A stretch of 64,000 nt of DNA, taken from the NCBI RefSeq assembly GCF_004342845.1, contig NZ_SLXB01000002.1:124001-188000 (forward strand). The letters run 5' to 3'. The position numbers and the translations under genes were made by a program. Shown in pieces: positions 46,998 to 54,721 of the stretch; position 1 is the stretch's first letter, and the number at the start of each line of letters is the position of its first letter. The notes under the pieces are model-generated. The model was not told the DNA's origin. It saw nothing but the letters and a program-made list of their open reading frames with translations, and did not search any database. Source of the DNA: Prevotella heparinolytica. Lineage in GTDB: Bacteria > Bacteroidota > Bacteroidia > Bacteroidales > Bacteroidaceae.

Positions 46998-47038
46998 AAA
47001 AACAAATAACTGATAACATAAATTTTTAATCCTTTTTT

Positions 47039-47617
47039 ATGAAAAGAATTTATACCAGAACCGGCGATAAAGGCACCACAGGCATTCATGGCGGTGCCCG
47101 TGTTCCCAAAGACGATATACGCATCGAAGCCAACGGATGTCTTGATGAGTTGAACGCCATTATTGGCATTGTACGCTCTATGCTTCCTTCGGGAGATGAG
47201 CGATATAACCTGCTGCATGCCATTCAATGCGAATTGATGACGGTGATGAGCCATGTAGCCACTCCTTCGGGTACGGTAAATCCCAATCCGCTTTCAGTTG
47301 CCGAGCTCACTTTGCGTTGCGAGCAAGAAATGGATGCCATGACCGTCTTGCTACATGATAACGGCTATTTCCTTTTACCCGGCGGCACTCCCCTATCTGC
47401 CCATCTGCAATATGCCCGCACCATCGCTCGTCGTGCCGAACGCCGCTTATGGACACTCCATCGACAAGATTCCGTGAACAAGGATATACTATGTTTCGTC
47501 AATCGTCTATCCGACCTCTTCTTCGTGATGGCACGCATGGAGATGCAACGGCAAAACTGGCCGGAGGAGAAATGGAAAGAGTTTGCGTATAAGAGGAAAA
47601 GAGAGACGGAAAAATAG
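47039..47617 (+). CDS. Cob(I)alamin/cobinamide adenosyltransferase, PduO type
   Basis: A 192-aa trimeric helical-bundle enzyme that adds the adenosyl ligand from ATP to reduced corrinoid. The N-terminal ATP motif RIYTRTGDKGTTGIHGG, EANGCLDELNAIIG, and the helix with RTIARRAERRLW and VNRLSDLFFVMAR are diagnostic. It follows cbiA, so the pair carries out consecutive late corrin steps. It converges on pncB with only 8 bp between the stops and no visible terminator there. Confidence 0.94.
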   Translation: MKRIYTRTGDKGTTGIHGGARVPKDDIRIEANGCLDELNAIIGIVRSMLPSGDERYNLLHAIQCELMTVMSHVATPSGTVNPNPLSVAELTLRCEQEMDAMTVLLHDNGYFLLPGGTPLSAHLQYARTIARRAERRLWTLHRQDSVNKDILCFVNRLSDLFFVMARMEMQRQNWPEEKWKEFAYKRKRETEK

Positions 47618-47625
47618 AGAGGGGA

Positions 47626-48795
47626 TCAATGCTCATTCAACCTCAAGTCATACAAGCATGCTCTGACTTCCGCCTCACTACCGATATGTTTTCCCGCATC
47701 ATCCGACAACTTTACGCATTCGCGCCATTCCTGATTGGTATTCATCTTGCATCGGGTCAGTTTCATTACAATGTTCGAAGGCTTGAATCCGGTGTCGTTC
47801 GTCAGATTGGTACCGATGCCGAAGGCACAACGGATTCTGCCTTTGCAGTATTCTTGAATGTCGAGTGCTTTGCCAAAGTCCAGTGCATTGCTGAATACGA
47901 TGGTTTTGGTAGTAGAGTCAATACCCAATTCGTTGTAGCGTGCCACTAACTTATCGGTGAAAAGAAATTCATTGCCCGAATCACAGCGTACACCGTCAAA
48001 CAGTTTGGCTTGTTTACGGCTCAGATTGTTCAAAAAGATATCCGATGTATAAGTGTCGGACAAAGCAATGCCTAAATCTCCGTCATACACATTCACCCAG
48101 TTTTCCAACGCCATATAGTTGGCATGTTTGTAGCCGAACTGGGCACCGTGGAACATAAACCATTCGTGCGGATGTGTCCCCATCGGCTTCATGCCGTGTT
48201 TCATGGCAAAATAGCAGTTGGATGTTCCTGTACAATACAACGAAGCCTCTTTCAGATAGCCGATGACTCTATCCTGTACATCGAACGAAAAGCGCCGACG
48301 CGTACCGAACTCCGAAAAACTGATACGATGTTCATTGGAAAAGATCACCTTTTCGGACAGCTTGCAGAGGATATCTTTCATATCAGGTACATTACCCAAT
48401 GTACGATTCTTCAACTCCGAAACAAGAGCAAGCAGAGGAACCTCATAAAGGGTGGCCTTGTACAGATAGTCCGTGATTTCAATGTTCAAATGCTGTTCCT
48501 CGTCCAAATGTATTTTGACTTTCTCTGGGTGGAATCGGAAAGAAGAAAGCCATTCCCAATAAACTCTCGGTAAGAAACGGCAGTGATGCACCATATACTC
48601 CAATTCTTCATCGGACAAAGCAATCAATGCCATGTCGTTCACAGCTTGACGCAATTTCGCGAGGAACTCAGTTGTATAGACTGTTTCGTCCCTGTCTCTG
48701 AAACTGAAAGTTCCCACAGCATAAGGAAACAACTTGATGTAGGCATACGAAGTTGTGAATTTGTAAAGATCTGTATCGAGTATGGTATGAATCAT
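47626..48795 (-). CDS. pncB: Nicotinate phosphoribosyltransferase
   Basis: A 389-aa enzyme that makes nicotinate mononucleotide from nicotinate and PRPP in NAD salvage. It opens with LDTDLYKFTTSYAYIKLFP. The active-site histidine region appears in MGTHPHEWFMFHGAQ, and the phosphate-binding end region in VFSNALDFGKAL...FGIGTNLTND. Length equals the bacterial PncB group. No clear -7 box was found in its 320-bp upstream gap. Confidence 0.96.
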   Translation of the reverse strand: MIHTILDTDLYKFTTSYAYIKLFPYAVGTFSFRDRDETVYTTEFLAKLRQAVNDMALIALSDEELEYMVHHCRFLPRVYWEWLSSFRFHPEKVKIHLDEEQHLNIEITDYLYKATLYEVPLLALVSELKNRTLGNVPDMKDILCKLSEKVIFSNEHRISFSEFGTRRRFSFDVQDRVIGYLKEASLYCTGTSNCYFAMKHGMKPMGTHPHEWFMFHGAQFGYKHANYMALENWVNVYDGDLGIALSDTYTSDIFLNNLSRKQAKLFDGVRCDSGNEFLFTDKLVARYNELGIDSTTKTIVFSNALDFGKALDIQEYCKGRIRCAFGIGTNLTNDTGFKPSNIVMKLTRCKMNTNQEWRECVKLSDDAGKHIGSEAEVRACLYDLRLNEH

Positions 48796-49000
48796 TACGG
48801 GATTTTTTTATAATCTTTGAGTTTTCAGTACTTTAGAAGCTGAAATAAATGCAAACAAGCTCCTATTTATATTCATAAAAACATTTTCTCTATTCAGGGC
48901 ATGAAGATAGCGATTTTTTTTGTTTTTCGGGCACAAAACTGTTAATAACGGGATATTCTTATTAAACCGTGTTATAAATTAAGCCATTACGCTCCGTTCT

Positions 49001-49031
49001 TTTGGAGATATGCAGAAAGTACGTATATTTG
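49001..49031 (+). promoter_or_regulatory. Consensus promoter of a candidate small RNA
   Basis: TTTG (49001-49004), 19-bp spacer, TATATTTG (49024-49031): the same geometry as the tRNA promoter at 15555. No ORF follows on the plus strand. Confidence 0.65.
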
Positions 49032-49036
49032 CAATG

Positions 49037-49103
49037 TGTTTTTCATAGTATTAGATTTAAGGTTAACAAAAGATTGGCTGTCTGGGATAGATAGCCTTTT
49101 TTT
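49037..49103 (+). ncRNA. Candidate small RNA of about 67 nt
   Basis: The predicted transcript starts just after the promoter at 49001-49031. It ends at an intrinsic terminator: stem GGCTGTCT (49076-49083)/AGATAGCC (49089-49096), then seven T (49097-49103). There is no coding sequence beyond a 4-codon ORF. It lies in the 323-bp gap between pncB and the tamL-like gene, both on the other strand. The hairpin could instead serve mainly as that gene's terminator, read on the minus strand. Confidence 0.4.
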
Positions 49104-49118
49104 ATGCCCTCTCCATTC

Positions 49119-51431
49119 TCAGAACGGATACCCTACTGCAAAATGAAAAGCAAAATCACGGCTGAATCTCGGATGTATAATCGGATAATGCTCTTTTTTA
49201 TTTGTATATGCCGGGTTCACAGCTTTCATACCTCCGTCAAAGCGCAATACAAAGAAATCTAAATCAAGACGCAATCCCAAGCCGTAGGCTACGGCAATCT
49301 GCTTGTGGAATTTATCTATTTCGAATTTACCTCCCGGCTGATCTTTGTAATTTCGTATGGTCCATATATTTCCGGCATCTACGAAAAACGCTCCTCTGAG
49401 TTTCCAGAACAAACGTGTACGATACTCAATACTTGCATCCAATTTAATGTCTCCGGTTTTATTCAAAAAGTTTTTGCCATCCCCACTGTAAGTCCCCGGA
49501 CCCAGATCGCGTACCGACCAACCGCGCACACTGTTTGCACCACCGGAAAAGTAACGTTTCTCAAAAGGAACGATAGATGCATTTCCGTAAGGCATAGCAA
49601 TGCCGGCACCTAAATGAAATGTCAGAGAGTTACGGTAATCAATCGTCCAGTTTTTGGCAAAATCGAAATCACCTTTAAGATATTGTGCAAAAGGAATATT
49701 CAGTAAAGTATATTCTCCCTCGTCGTTTTTCTTCATCCCTCCTACCTTCGCCAAAGCATAGAGCAGATTTCCCGCCGATTCAAGGTTCAGACGAACGGCA
49801 TAAGAGTTACCGGTCAGGGAATTATTGATAAATCCCCTCCCGGCACTGTGATAAGTATAGCTGTATCCGGTTCGTACAATGAAACGGTCTTCATAATTAT
49901 ACCTTAGGATGTAGTTTTCATCTTGTTCCAGATATGTTTCTCTGAATTCCTCATCTATCCAAGGCATGTACAGATAATTAATATCCAGCAAGTCAATGCG
50001 ATGTTGCGAGCGTTGTTGCTGTACCCCCCATTTGTAACTCCAACCGGCAGAGGCCACGATACGAGTGAACTCAGGTCGCATTTGGTAGTTGTACTGTAAG
50101 CCGAACTCCGTAGTGGCTCTTATTCTCCGCTTGAAATCGTTGGAGATGAACGGGAACATGAAACGCGGAAAATTGATGGTAGCCTCTGCGCCCAGCTCAA
50201 TGTAATTCTGATTCAAATCGTTTTGCAAGCCCGATACGGCTTCGTATGCTCCACGCAATTTGAGCATAAACGCTTCCGAACCCCTGAAGACATTACGGTT
50301 CTGAAATGACACGGATGCCGCCGCACCCAAATCACCGGCAGAATTAGTTCCTTCTACTTCGAATGAGACAGCCTGATGCTTGCTTTTTGTCAGCATTACG
50401 TATGCATCCAGCGTAGGATGATTATTCTGTTGTGTCTCGAAAAAACGGATATTCGTATATTTCAATACTTGCAGACGTCCGAAATTGGAATAAGTGCGTT
50501 GCACATCCCGCTCTTTATATAAATCTCCGGGAGTGATGTACAAATTGTTGGTCAGTACCTTGGGACGTAGATACAATTTATCTTTATAGTAAATAGGAAA
50601 GCCTTTGTAGTGTAATGAGTCGTTCACTTCGACACTGTTTAGAGCGGGCGATTGCAACATGTTATAATCCGTAATGAAACTGACCTTATTTACGGTATAT
50701 TGCCGATGAGGTTGCGGTTTATCTTCGCTGTGTTGTCTATATGGAATCAAGGATAAGGTCAAGTCAACATAATAGCTGTTCCGCACAGTATCGGCGGTGT
50801 ACGAGATGTATTCCTTATTGAATTTATAATATCCGTTTTGCAACAAGATGTCCGTAATGCGCTGGCGTTCCGCATCCAATACATTGACATCAAAGCGCAT
50901 GCCTTCAGATAAAAGGGTCAATACAGAGTCTTGCCGGACGTACTGTTTTATTTTATCGTCTTGAATATCATATTTTATAGAACGCACGATATAAGGCTTT
51001 CCGGTAGTAACCTGATAAGTCAACTTCATTTTCTTCTTCTTAGTTTGGCGCACAGGAATTACCGTGGCTCTCATATAACCCATGTTCTGCACCGCTTTAG
51101 TGATTTCCTCTCCGGTACGGCTGGTTTCTTCTTCGCTATAAATGACAGGGGCGTCTCCTAATCTTCGCAAAGTGCGGTTGATGCTGCGCGTAGAGTCGCG
51201 TCCCGACCAATTGTATATGTACAGTTGAGTTTTTATCAAGCTGAACCACTTGGAGTTAGGGGTCTGACGAAAGTATATGGACAGATTGGAAGGTTTCACT
51301 TCTTTGTTGTCGGTGTGTATGCGCACTTCGTCCAATAAATACGAACCGTCCGGCACATATTTGGTAGATGAACAAGAAGCCAATAGGAGTAAAACAGTGG
51401 CAAGTATCGTGTAGCAGAAGCCTTTATCCAT
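49119..51431 (-). CDS. TamL-like Omp85 family outer-membrane lipoprotein
   Basis: A 770-aa protein from the start at 51431 (MDKGFCYTILATVLLLLASC). The longer frame to 51464 overlaps the promoter -7 box at 51462-51469. Lipobox LASC is near residue 20. POTRA domains fill about 35-330 (for example GKPYIVRSIKYDIQDDKIKQYVRQDSVL and YTVNKVSFITDYNML). A 16-strand barrel follows with the Omp85 lid-loop motif region SGGANSVRGWSVRDLGPG and final strands DFAFHFAVGYPF. A lipidated TamA variant (TamL) is known in Bacteroidota and works with TamB in outer-membrane homeostasis; no tamB is in this window. Confidence 0.88.
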   Translation of the reverse strand: MDKGFCYTILATVLLLLASCSSTKYVPDGSYLLDEVRIHTDNKEVKPSNLSIYFRQTPNSKWFSLIKTQLYIYNWSGRDSTRSINRTLRRLGDAPVIYSEEETSRTGEEITKAVQNMGYMRATVIPVRQTKKKKMKLTYQVTTGKPYIVRSIKYDIQDDKIKQYVRQDSVLTLLSEGMRFDVNVLDAERQRITDILLQNGYYKFNKEYISYTADTVRNSYYVDLTLSLIPYRQHSEDKPQPHRQYTVNKVSFITDYNMLQSPALNSVEVNDSLHYKGFPIYYKDKLYLRPKVLTNNLYITPGDLYKERDVQRTYSNFGRLQVLKYTNIRFFETQQNNHPTLDAYVMLTKSKHQAVSFEVEGTNSAGDLGAAASVSFQNRNVFRGSEAFMLKLRGAYEAVSGLQNDLNQNYIELGAEATINFPRFMFPFISNDFKRRIRATTEFGLQYNYQMRPEFTRIVASAGWSYKWGVQQQRSQHRIDLLDINYLYMPWIDEEFRETYLEQDENYILRYNYEDRFIVRTGYSYTYHSAGRGFINNSLTGNSYAVRLNLESAGNLLYALAKVGGMKKNDEGEYTLLNIPFAQYLKGDFDFAKNWTIDYRNSLTFHLGAGIAMPYGNASIVPFEKRYFSGGANSVRGWSVRDLGPGTYSGDGKNFLNKTGDIKLDASIEYRTRLFWKLRGAFFVDAGNIWTIRNYKDQPGGKFEIDKFHKQIAVAYGLGLRLDLDFFVLRFDGGMKAVNPAYTNKKEHYPIIHPRFSRDFAFHFAVGYPF

Positions 51432-51461
51432 ATCAATTGATTGATTGCACATAAACAAATG

Positions 51462-51469
51462 CAAATATA
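51462..51469 (-). promoter_or_regulatory. -7 box of the tamL-like gene
   Basis: TATATTTG on the minus strand, 31 bp before the preferred start. Confidence 0.5.
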
Positions 51470-51542
51470 CTTGTATTTTTTCTCACCTGAGTCAAGTGTC
51501 CGCTTAAATTCTCTCTTTTCTTTCTCTTTCATTTCCACACAG

Positions 51543-51574
51543 TTTGTTATGTTCCACGAAAAAGAGTATTTTTG
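51543..51574 (+). promoter_or_regulatory. Promoter of the RNA methyltransferase gene
   Basis: TTTG (51543-51546), 20-bp spacer, TATTTTTG (51567-51574), 22 bp before the ATG at 51597. Confidence 0.8.
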
Positions 51575-51596
51575 TCCGAATAATAACATTGATTTC

Positions 51597-52358
51597 ATGG
51601 CACTGAGTAAGAACCGCATAAAATATATCCACTCTTTGGAGTTGAAGAAGAACCGCAAATCCGATAAGGTTTTTCTGGCCGAAGGGCCTAAACTTGTCGG
51701 CGATTTGTTGGGGCATTTTCCCTGCCTTTTTCTCTTGGCAACTGCCGAATGGCTTTCTCAAAACAGACCTCTCTCGGTAGCAGATGTCACCGTGGTTTCT
51801 GAAGAAGAGTTGTCGCGCGCCAGTTTGTTGAAAGCCCCCCAGCAAGTATTGGCGGTGTTTCGGCAACCGGATGACGAATGGGATGCTTCCGTCATCAACC
51901 ATTCGCTTTGTCTGGCTTTGGACGATGTGCAAGATCCCGGTAATTTGGGTACTATTATCCGTCTTGCCGATTGGTTTGGGATAGAGCATATTTTCTGTTC
52001 ACCCAATACGGTGGATGCTTATAATCCTAAGACGGTACAGGCAACGATGGGAGGAATTGCACGTGTAAAATTGCATTACACTTCTCTGCCCGAGCTGATC
52101 GGTTCGCTGAAAGACGTACCCGTTTACGGTACTTTTTTGGATGGTGAAAACATGTATTCCCTTCCTCTCTCCTCTTGCGGATTGATCGTGATGGGCAACG
52201 AAGGAAACGGGATAGGAAAAGAAGTGGAGAAACTTATCAACCGAAAACTATACATTCCGAATTATCCGGCAGAGCGCAAGACTTCCGACTCACTGAATGT
52301 AGCCATTGCTACCGCAGTGGTTTGCGCTGAGTTTCGGCGCAGGGACGCATCGTTGTAA
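51597..52358 (+). CDS. TrmH/SpoU family RNA 2'-O-methyltransferase
   Basis: A 253-aa protein from ATG 51597 (MALSKNRIKYIHSLELKKNR); the longer frame from 51441 includes the promoter. An N-terminal substrate-binding domain (about 1-95) is followed by the SPOUT catalytic domain with motif 1 DDVQDPGNLGTIIR, motif 2 MGNEGNGI and motif 3 RKTSDSLNVAIATAV. The family methylates ribose of rRNA or tRNA; the exact target is not readable. Its last 50 bp overlap, antisense, the end of a small convergent gene. Confidence 0.92.
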   Translation: MALSKNRIKYIHSLELKKNRKSDKVFLAEGPKLVGDLLGHFPCLFLLATAEWLSQNRPLSVADVTVVSEEELSRASLLKAPQQVLAVFRQPDDEWDASVINHSLCLALDDVQDPGNLGTIIRLADWFGIEHIFCSPNTVDAYNPKTVQATMGGIARVKLHYTSLPELIGSLKDVPVYGTFLDGENMYSLPLSSCGLIVMGNEGNGIGKEVEKLINRKLYIPNYPAERKTSDSLNVAIATAVVCAEFRRRDASL

Positions 52359-52635
52359 AATCAAAAGGAGAGAAAAGAAATGCTGTCAGAGAGGGAAGCT
52401 TTTCTGTTATATCAGCAGGAACTGTTGTAAGCTTGTTTCCGCATTTGTCAAAATCCGGCAGATCGGAATCTTTGTCGGAAAGCAATGCGATGACACCCGG
52501 CAGCCATTCGGTATTTTCTATTTCTTCAGTCAATGGGAAGATACGTACCACGTGTCCCTCACACATTTCTACGACATGCCGGCTCAAACAGCCATAGCCG
52601 GGGAAAAACAGAAAATGAGAGGCATACCGTTTCAT
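52309..52635 (-). CDS. Small hypothetical protein, last gene of the ileS operon
   Basis: A 108-aa protein. Its opening RYASHFLFFPGYGCLSRHVVEM, with FPLTEEIENTEWLPGVIAL, looks like a genuine conserved beta-rich domain and resembles the N-terminal strand pattern of amidohydrolase-type proteins. I cannot assign a family. It starts 31 bp after the DUF4296 gene on the same strand, so it is the likely end of the ileS-dksA-lspA-DUF4296 operon. Its 3' end overlaps the convergent methyltransferase gene by 50 bp. Confidence 0.6.
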   Translation of the reverse strand: MKRYASHFLFFPGYGCLSRHVVEMCEGHVVRIFPLTEEIENTEWLPGVIALLSDKDSDLPDFDKCGNKLTTVPADITEKLPSLTAFLFSPFDFTTMRPCAETQRKPLR

Positions 52636-52666
52636 CTTTCTTTTTATTCAGAGGAGATACTTCCCT

Positions 52667-53638
52667 TTAAGGGGAAACTCTTTCAACTTCTTTTAGTGTG
52701 GGACGGGGACGTATGTTTCTGCGTCCTGCATTCTCATTAACACCTGTTTCTTCATTTCCCGGAGTTTTCAAGTCAGCAGGTTGCTGCTCGATGCTGTCCT
52801 TGTGCGTAGAGTCGGGAACTTGTTGGAGACTGTCTGTTGGGGCAATTGTCAAGCTGTCCTTAGCATGATAGCGCATCAAAGAAATACGGTCTGCCAATAA
52901 TGAGCGTCCATTTTTCTGGACCGGATAATAGATGAATCCACGTATTTCTTTTATTTTGCCCAGCTTATCTGCGTACAGGCTGATTGTGTTGACGCCTTCT
53001 TTTATTATTCTCCGGCCAAAGCCAATCACACTATCATTTTTCTCATACGATACCTGCATTGCCATAAAAGGAGCATACGTACTGTCTTGTATTTCATTAG
53101 GCACACCTTTATGAAAACAGAAACGGACACTCCAACGCAATGTATCTCTGTCGCGGAAGTTAGTGTCCGACGGCAAAACAAATACCACCTTGTTGTCCAA
53201 AGGCATTCCTGTCAGCCGGTAGACTTGCCGCCAAGCCCATACATCGATGCTGTCGCCGGGAAGAGATTCCTTCGGTTTGTGGTCGCGCATGGCAATCAAA
53301 TGATTGATACCGTCTCTTTCAACTTTCAACCGCAGGTTTACCTTTTCATATATCTTTGCGAGAACTTCCGGATTGCGGGCAAACCAAACCATGGAAGAGT
53401 CGAAGTCGGCTTGTGTGATACCATGTTTTTTAAAAACCGATTCAATGTACAGCACCCGTTTATATTTCTCATTATACGGTACTTCCTCACCCATAGCTTT
53501 TGCTATGTGGTAGTCATAAAGCACCTCCTCCATCCGGTCATCCTGCAATACATAGTCAGGCCTTTTTACCTGACAAGCCGTCAAGCAGCACGTCAAAAGG
53601 AGTACGCCATACCATTGAATTCGATTTTTTCTTTTCAT
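52667..53638 (-). CDS. DUF4296 domain lipoprotein
   Basis: A 323-aa exported lipoprotein with lipobox LTAC (Cys22). Residues about 30-115 are the DUF4296 helical domain (LQDDRMEEVLYDYHIAKAMGEE...ESVFKKHGITQADFDSSMVWFARNPEVLAKIYEKV). A beta-rich middle and a long, low-complexity polar tail (about 270-323, Gln/Thr/Asn/Arg-rich) follow. Its start overlaps the lspA stop by 4 bp (ATGA). The link with lspA, which processes lipoproteins, is conserved in this phylum as I recall; molecular function is unknown. Confidence 0.85.
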   Translation of the reverse strand: MKRKNRIQWYGVLLLTCCLTACQVKRPDYVLQDDRMEEVLYDYHIAKAMGEEVPYNEKYKRVLYIESVFKKHGITQADFDSSMVWFARNPEVLAKIYEKVNLRLKVERDGINHLIAMRDHKPKESLPGDSIDVWAWRQVYRLTGMPLDNKVVFVLPSDTNFRDRDTLRWSVRFCFHKGVPNEIQDSTYAPFMAMQVSYEKNDSVIGFGRRIIKEGVNTISLYADKLGKIKEIRGFIYYPVQKNGRSLLADRISLMRYHAKDSLTIAPTDSLQQVPDSTHKDSIEQQPADLKTPGNEETGVNENAGRRNIRPRPTLKEVERVSP

Positions 53639-54267
53639 GATTTCTTTATAGCAGCATGATATGCATCATTGAAGTCCTTGCCATAAAACAGCAACAAAGC
53701 AATGATGCCACAGCTGATTGCCGCATCCGCAAAGTTAAATATCGGACTAAAGAATATGAAGTGTTGTCCACCGACAAACGGCATCCATTCCGGCCAATTG
53801 GTATCAATGATAGGAAAATAGAACATGTCTACTACTTTGCCATAGAGCCATGGAGCGTACCCGCCCCCTTCGGGCATGAAAGAGGCTATCTGTGAATGAG
53901 TGCTCTCATTGAATAGTACCCCATAAAACACACTATCGATTATATTTCCTAATGCTCCGGTAAAGACTAAAGAGACACAGATGATGAATCCGGTTTTCAG
54001 TCCCAGTTTAACAAACCTGTGCAGAAACCAACCAATCGCCGTAACAGCAGCGATACGGAATAGCGTTAAAAACAGCTTTGCAAATATTTCCATGCCGAAT
54101 GCCATACCGCTATTTTCTGTGAAATAGATATAAAACCAATCGGTGATACGGATGCTTTCATGCCAATACATGTGGGTCTTGATCCAAATCTTGATTATTT
54201 GGTCTATAATCAGTACCGAGAAAATAATAAGTAGGGCTATCCGGCCTTTTGTGAAAAATTTGCTCAT
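53635..54267 (-). CDS. lspA: Lipoprotein signal peptidase
   Basis: A 210-aa inner-membrane aspartyl protease (signal peptidase II) that removes signal peptides from lipidated prolipoproteins. Four membrane segments are visible. The catalytic aspartates fit GALGNIIDSVFYG and FNFADAAIS, and NSGMAFG is the conserved N-terminal motif. It is longer than E. coli LspA (164 aa) because of an insertion near residues 120-165 (EGGGYAPWLYGKVVDMF and WPEWMPFVGGQ), a Bacteroidota trait. It begins 2 bp after the TraR/DksA gene. Confidence 0.96.
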   Translation of the reverse strand: MSKFFTKGRIALLIIFSVLIIDQIIKIWIKTHMYWHESIRITDWFYIYFTENSGMAFGMEIFAKLFLTLFRIAAVTAIGWFLHRFVKLGLKTGFIICVSLVFTGALGNIIDSVFYGVLFNESTHSQIASFMPEGGGYAPWLYGKVVDMFYFPIIDTNWPEWMPFVGGQHFIFFSPIFNFADAAISCGIIALLLFYGKDFNDAYHAAIKKS

Positions 54268-54269
54268 CT

Positions 54270-54650
54270 TTATTTCTTACCGTTGTTTTTGGCTTCGATG
54301 CTTAATGTAGCATGAGGCACAGCACGTAAACGCTCTGCCGGGATCAATTTACCGGTCTCGCGGCAAATACCGTACGTTTTGTTTTCAATGCGCACCAAAG
54401 CCGCTTGTAATCCTTGGATAAACTTCAATTGGCGTTGTGCCAGGCGCGTAGTTTCTTCCTTAGACAAAGTATTGGCTCCTTCTTCCAGCACTTTGTAGGT
54501 TGGAGACGTATCATCCGTATCATTTCCATCCTGTCCATTCAAGCTGGATCTCAACAAATCGTAATCACGTTGCGCCAATTCCAACTTCTCCATAATAATG
54601 GTGCGGAATTCTTCTAACTCAGCATCCGAGTATCTCGTCTTCTCTGTCAT
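54270..54650 (-). CDS. TraR/DksA family protein with a degenerate zinc finger
   Basis: A 126-aa protein with a coiled-coil N-terminal part (about 10-90) and a C-terminal finger-like segment YGICRETGKLIPAERLRAVPHATLSIEAK. Only one of the four zinc-binding cysteines of classical DksA remains. The family binds the secondary channel of RNA polymerase and modulates stringent-response promoters. It lies between ileS (71 bp upstream) and lspA (2 bp downstream), the standard arrangement in this phylum. Confidence 0.9.
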   Translation of the reverse strand: MTEKTRYSDAELEEFRTIIMEKLELAQRDYDLLRSSLNGQDGNDTDDTSPTYKVLEEGANTLSKEETTRLAQRQLKFIQGLQAALVRIENKTYGICRETGKLIPAERLRAVPHATLSIEAKNNGKK

Positions 54651-54721
54651 AATATGTGTTTTTTAGTGATTAGTTGCCGGCAGGAGGCAGAAAACCACCG
54701 TGCTGCCGACTTGTTAAACAA

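Noticed and set aside
52306..52740. 144-codon plus-strand frame after the RNA methyltransferase
   Set aside because: The minus strand holds a better candidate (108 aa, operon position, conserved-looking strands); the plus frame is low in plausible structure and overlaps the DUF4296 gene.
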